Assembly: GCA_025358645.1 (NCBI GenBank)
Contig: JANYIW010000254.1
Span: forward strand, 1 to 38,453
Direction of reading: 5' to 3'
DNA: 38,453 nucleotides
DNA from: Bacteroidales bacterium
GTDB taxonomy: Bacteria; Bacteroidota; Bacteroidia; Bacteroidales; VadinHA17
Of the stretch, positions 36,655-38,453 are shown in pieces. A program made the position numbers and the translations under genes. How positions within the stretch are numbered: the first letter of the stretch is position 1; the number at the start of each line of letters is the position of its first letter. The notes under the pieces are model-generated. The model saw nothing but the letters and a program-made list of their open reading frames with translations. It was not told where the DNA came from and ran no database searches.

Positions 36655-38453
36655 TTAATACTTCTTCAGAACAATCGCTGAAAGAGGTCCCAGGTTAATA
36701 TTAAGTCCCAAATCAACAGTTTCATAAGATTTTCCATCCCCAGGTAAAACCTCTTTGAATTTACTTTCATTTTTTACCGGAATCAAGACTGACTGTTCTT
36801 TATCCGACAGGTTAAAAGCCATCACCATTTCTTCGTTCCCAATAATCCTGTTATAAGCTAAAACCATCTTCTGATCATCAACAACAGAGAACGAAAGATC
36901 ACCGTATATCAGTACCGGATTTTCTTTTCTCATCTTACATAACTTCCAATAAAATGATCTTAGTGATGTATCTGGTCTGACAACATCAAGAGTTCGGCGT
37001 TTAGCAGGATCAAAAGCAGCACGTTCATCCTCATAAACAAGATCATCCCATACCATTGGTTTTCTGCAATCCGGATCATCCGCACCCCACATCCCGACCT
37101 CATCACCATTCCATATCTGAGGAGCGCCAATAAAAGTAAACTGATGAATCAGGAGAATAATTTGCTCCTTCCTTGTGCGCTGATCAGGCTTATTAATTTT
37201 ATAATCAGGATTATCAGATGGCTTAGATTTGTATTTATCCATCGTTTTATTGAACAATGAAGTGGAAAGTCTTGGGGAATCATGGGTGGATGATACATTC
37301 ATCATTGCCTGAAGATTTTCGATTTTAATACCTTTATTGATCCGGCTAATTTCTTTTACAAATTCTGAAGGTTTCAATACCGGCTCAGCCTGACCGAAAA
37401 ATCCTCTGGCAACCCGGTACCATCTGTAATTCATTATTGCATCATATTGATCTCCTTCCAGATAAATCTTCGGATCAAATAGTTTATCGGGCCATTCCAG
37501 CCACCAGATTTCTCCGACAAGATATGCCTGCGGATTTACTGAACGCACAACTTTTCGGTACTCACGCCAGAATCCCATTGGTATCTCTCCTGCAACATCG
37601 AGTCTGAAACCGTCGACACCGTCAGCCGGATTGCCATCCCCGTTCGGATCAAGCCATCTGCGGGTAACATCGAATATGTGTTTTTTCAATGATTCCGAAT
37701 GAAGATTGCCCTCAAAAGGCATTATCTTGTCATCGGGAGGGATTATATCCTTTTTTAATACTGGCATGTAGGGATTATTGCCTCCCCATCCTTCATATTT
37801 TAGTACATGCCCAGGTATTGAAGGATCATCAAACTGTGTAATTGTATACCAGTCAACATACTTTGAATTCTTCCCTTGCTTCTTTATATCGTTAAGCGCC
37901 CAGAATGTTTTGCCTGTATGATTCCATGAATAATCCATTATCACTTTGATGCCTCTTTTATGAAATTCATCCACAACCTTCAGGAAAAGTCTGTCAGCAG
38001 AGGTCCATTTCCATGTCGAAGGGTCATCATGAATTTCCGATTCCATCATTGCTGCGTCACCCTTTGGATCAGGTCCGAAATTTCTGTCGATATGTGTGTA
38101 GTTCCTGGCATCATATTTATGAAGTGACGGAGAATCATTCAGCGGATTAAAATAAATCGCAGTTACGCCGAGTGAATGAATATAATCAATTTCATCAAGC
38201 ACACCCTGCAGATCACCTCCGTAACGGCGTGCCTGGATTTTTGAATTGAAACCTTTAACTTTTACGCTGTCGAGCCATGGTTCATGAGAATACCAATCGT
38301 GGCCCCAGGGTGTTATCTTCCAGTTGGCCGGTAACTTATCGGGATAGGAACCAGTCATATCAGTCGGGGTAGGATCGTTTGATGGATCACCATTACGGAA
38401 TCTCTCAACAAAGATCTGATACCATATTGCCTCTTTTGCCCAGGCTGGAACAG
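36655..38453 (-). CDS. GH13 alpha-amylase family enzyme, 5' end cut by window edge
   Basis: The track starts at an internal ATG (38358), but the frame stays open to the right edge and reads AKEAIWYQIFVERFRNGD, the typical start of a neopullulanase/cyclomaltodextrinase-type GH13 barrel. The real start is therefore outside. Barrel motifs are VTAIYFNPLNDSPSLHKYDA, region I VIMDYSWNHTG, region II DGFRLDVAGE (nucleophile Asp), region III YLVGEIWW (acid Glu) and region IV STHDSPR; a C-terminal beta domain ends LGPLSAIVLKKY with no T9SS domain. It may correspond to SusA-type periplasmic neopullulanase, but its leader is unseen. It converges on the T9SS amylase with 59 bases between. Confidence 0.92.
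   Translation of the reverse strand, partial: VPAWAKEAIWYQIFVERFRNGDPSNDPTPTDMTGSYPDKLPANWKITPWGHDWYSHEPWLDSVKVKGFNSKIQARRYGGDLQGVLDEIDYIHSLGVTAIYFNPLNDSPSLHKYDARNYTHIDRNFGPDPKGDAAMMESEIHDDPSTWKWTSADRLFLKVVDEFHKRGIKVIMDYSWNHTGKTFWALNDIKKQGKNSKYVDWYTITQFDDPSIPGHVLKYEGWGGNNPYMPVLKKDIIPPDDKIMPFEGNLHSESLKKHIFDVTRRWLDPNGDGNPADGVDGFRLDVAGEIPMGFWREYRKVVRSVNPQAYLVGEIWWLEWPDKLFDPKIYLEGDQYDAIMNYRWYRVARGFFGQAEPVLKPSEFVKEISRINKGIKIENLQAMMNVSSTHDSPRLSTSLFNKTMDKYKSKPSDNPDYKINKPDQRTRKEQIILLIHQFTFIGAPQIWNGDEVGMWGADDPDCRKPMVWDDLVYEDERAAFDPAKRRTLDVVRPDTSLRSFYWKLCKMRKENPVLIYGDLSFSVVDDQKMVLAYNRIIGNEEMVMAFNLSDKEQSVLIPVKNESKFKEVLPGDGKSYETVDLGLNINLGPLSAIVLKKY

Noticed and set aside
1-38453. Search for tRNA/rRNA genes, CRISPR arrays, insertion sequences, prophage or toxin-antitoxin genes
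   Set aside because: None recognised by eye: no regularly spaced repeats, no transposase or integrase motifs, and no cloverleaf-like segments in the intergenic spaces.

Overview
The window reads as a chromosomal segment of a Bacteroidota (Bacteroidetes) bacterium, most likely in or near the Bacteroidales. Supporting signs are a moderately AT-rich sequence, genes with no clear Shine-Dalgarno sites, TTTG / TAnnTTTG promoters, a fused LpxC-FabZ, a SusC/SusD pair, lipoproteins with Cys-Lys-Lys-Asp/Glu tails, and a type IX secretion sorting domain on an amylase. No rRNA, tRNA, CRISPR array, integrase or transposase was seen.

Layout. (1) 1-2453: a GSCFA-domain protein cut by the left edge, a monoglyceride-lipase-like hydrolase, and a divergent ECF sigma factor. 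The spacer between the last two holds an 11-bp phased TTAATC array. (2) 2478-9012, minus strand: a tight SUF iron-sulfur assembly operon, sufB-C-D-S-E-sufT-like, ending in queG, whose product itself needs two [4Fe-4S] clusters. A palindromic element lies in the sufB upstream region. (3) 9345-13645: an NPD/nitronate-monooxygenase-like flavoprotein, then divergently a MuiA-family (DUF4139) protein, a YccF-type membrane protein and thiL. (4) 13662-19340, minus strand: PflX-like radical SAM protein, HD phosphohydrolase, lpxD, lpxC-fabZ, lpxA, which together give the early lipid A steps. (5) 19462-24337, plus strand: rimP-nusA-infB, preceded by a good promoter and a structured leader whose hairpin resembles a terminator. 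gcvH is convergent and overlaps infB at the stop codons. (6) 24814-38453: a starch/malto-oligosaccharide utilisation locus. It has a LacI-type regulator, susC, susD, a SusE-like and a large SusF-like lipoprotein, an intrinsic terminator, a T9SS-secreted GH13 amylase, and a second, convergent GH13 enzyme cut by the right edge.

How the parts fit. The sus locus forms a complete surface pathway. Starch is bound by SusD/E/F-like lipoproteins, cut by the T9SS-exported GH13, imported by SusC, and probably processed further by the second GH13. The LacI-type protein likely switches it through the CAAACGTTTG palindrome upstream of susC. The remaining regions are housekeeping: Fe-S biogenesis, lipid A, translation initiation/transcription factors, thiamine and glycine cleavage. 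No wholly novel multi-gene system is evident. The most promising undescribed signals are regulatory: the TTAATC array, the rimP leader, the palindrome in the suf upstream region and the sus operators. The domain make-up of the SusF-like protein is also worth a look.
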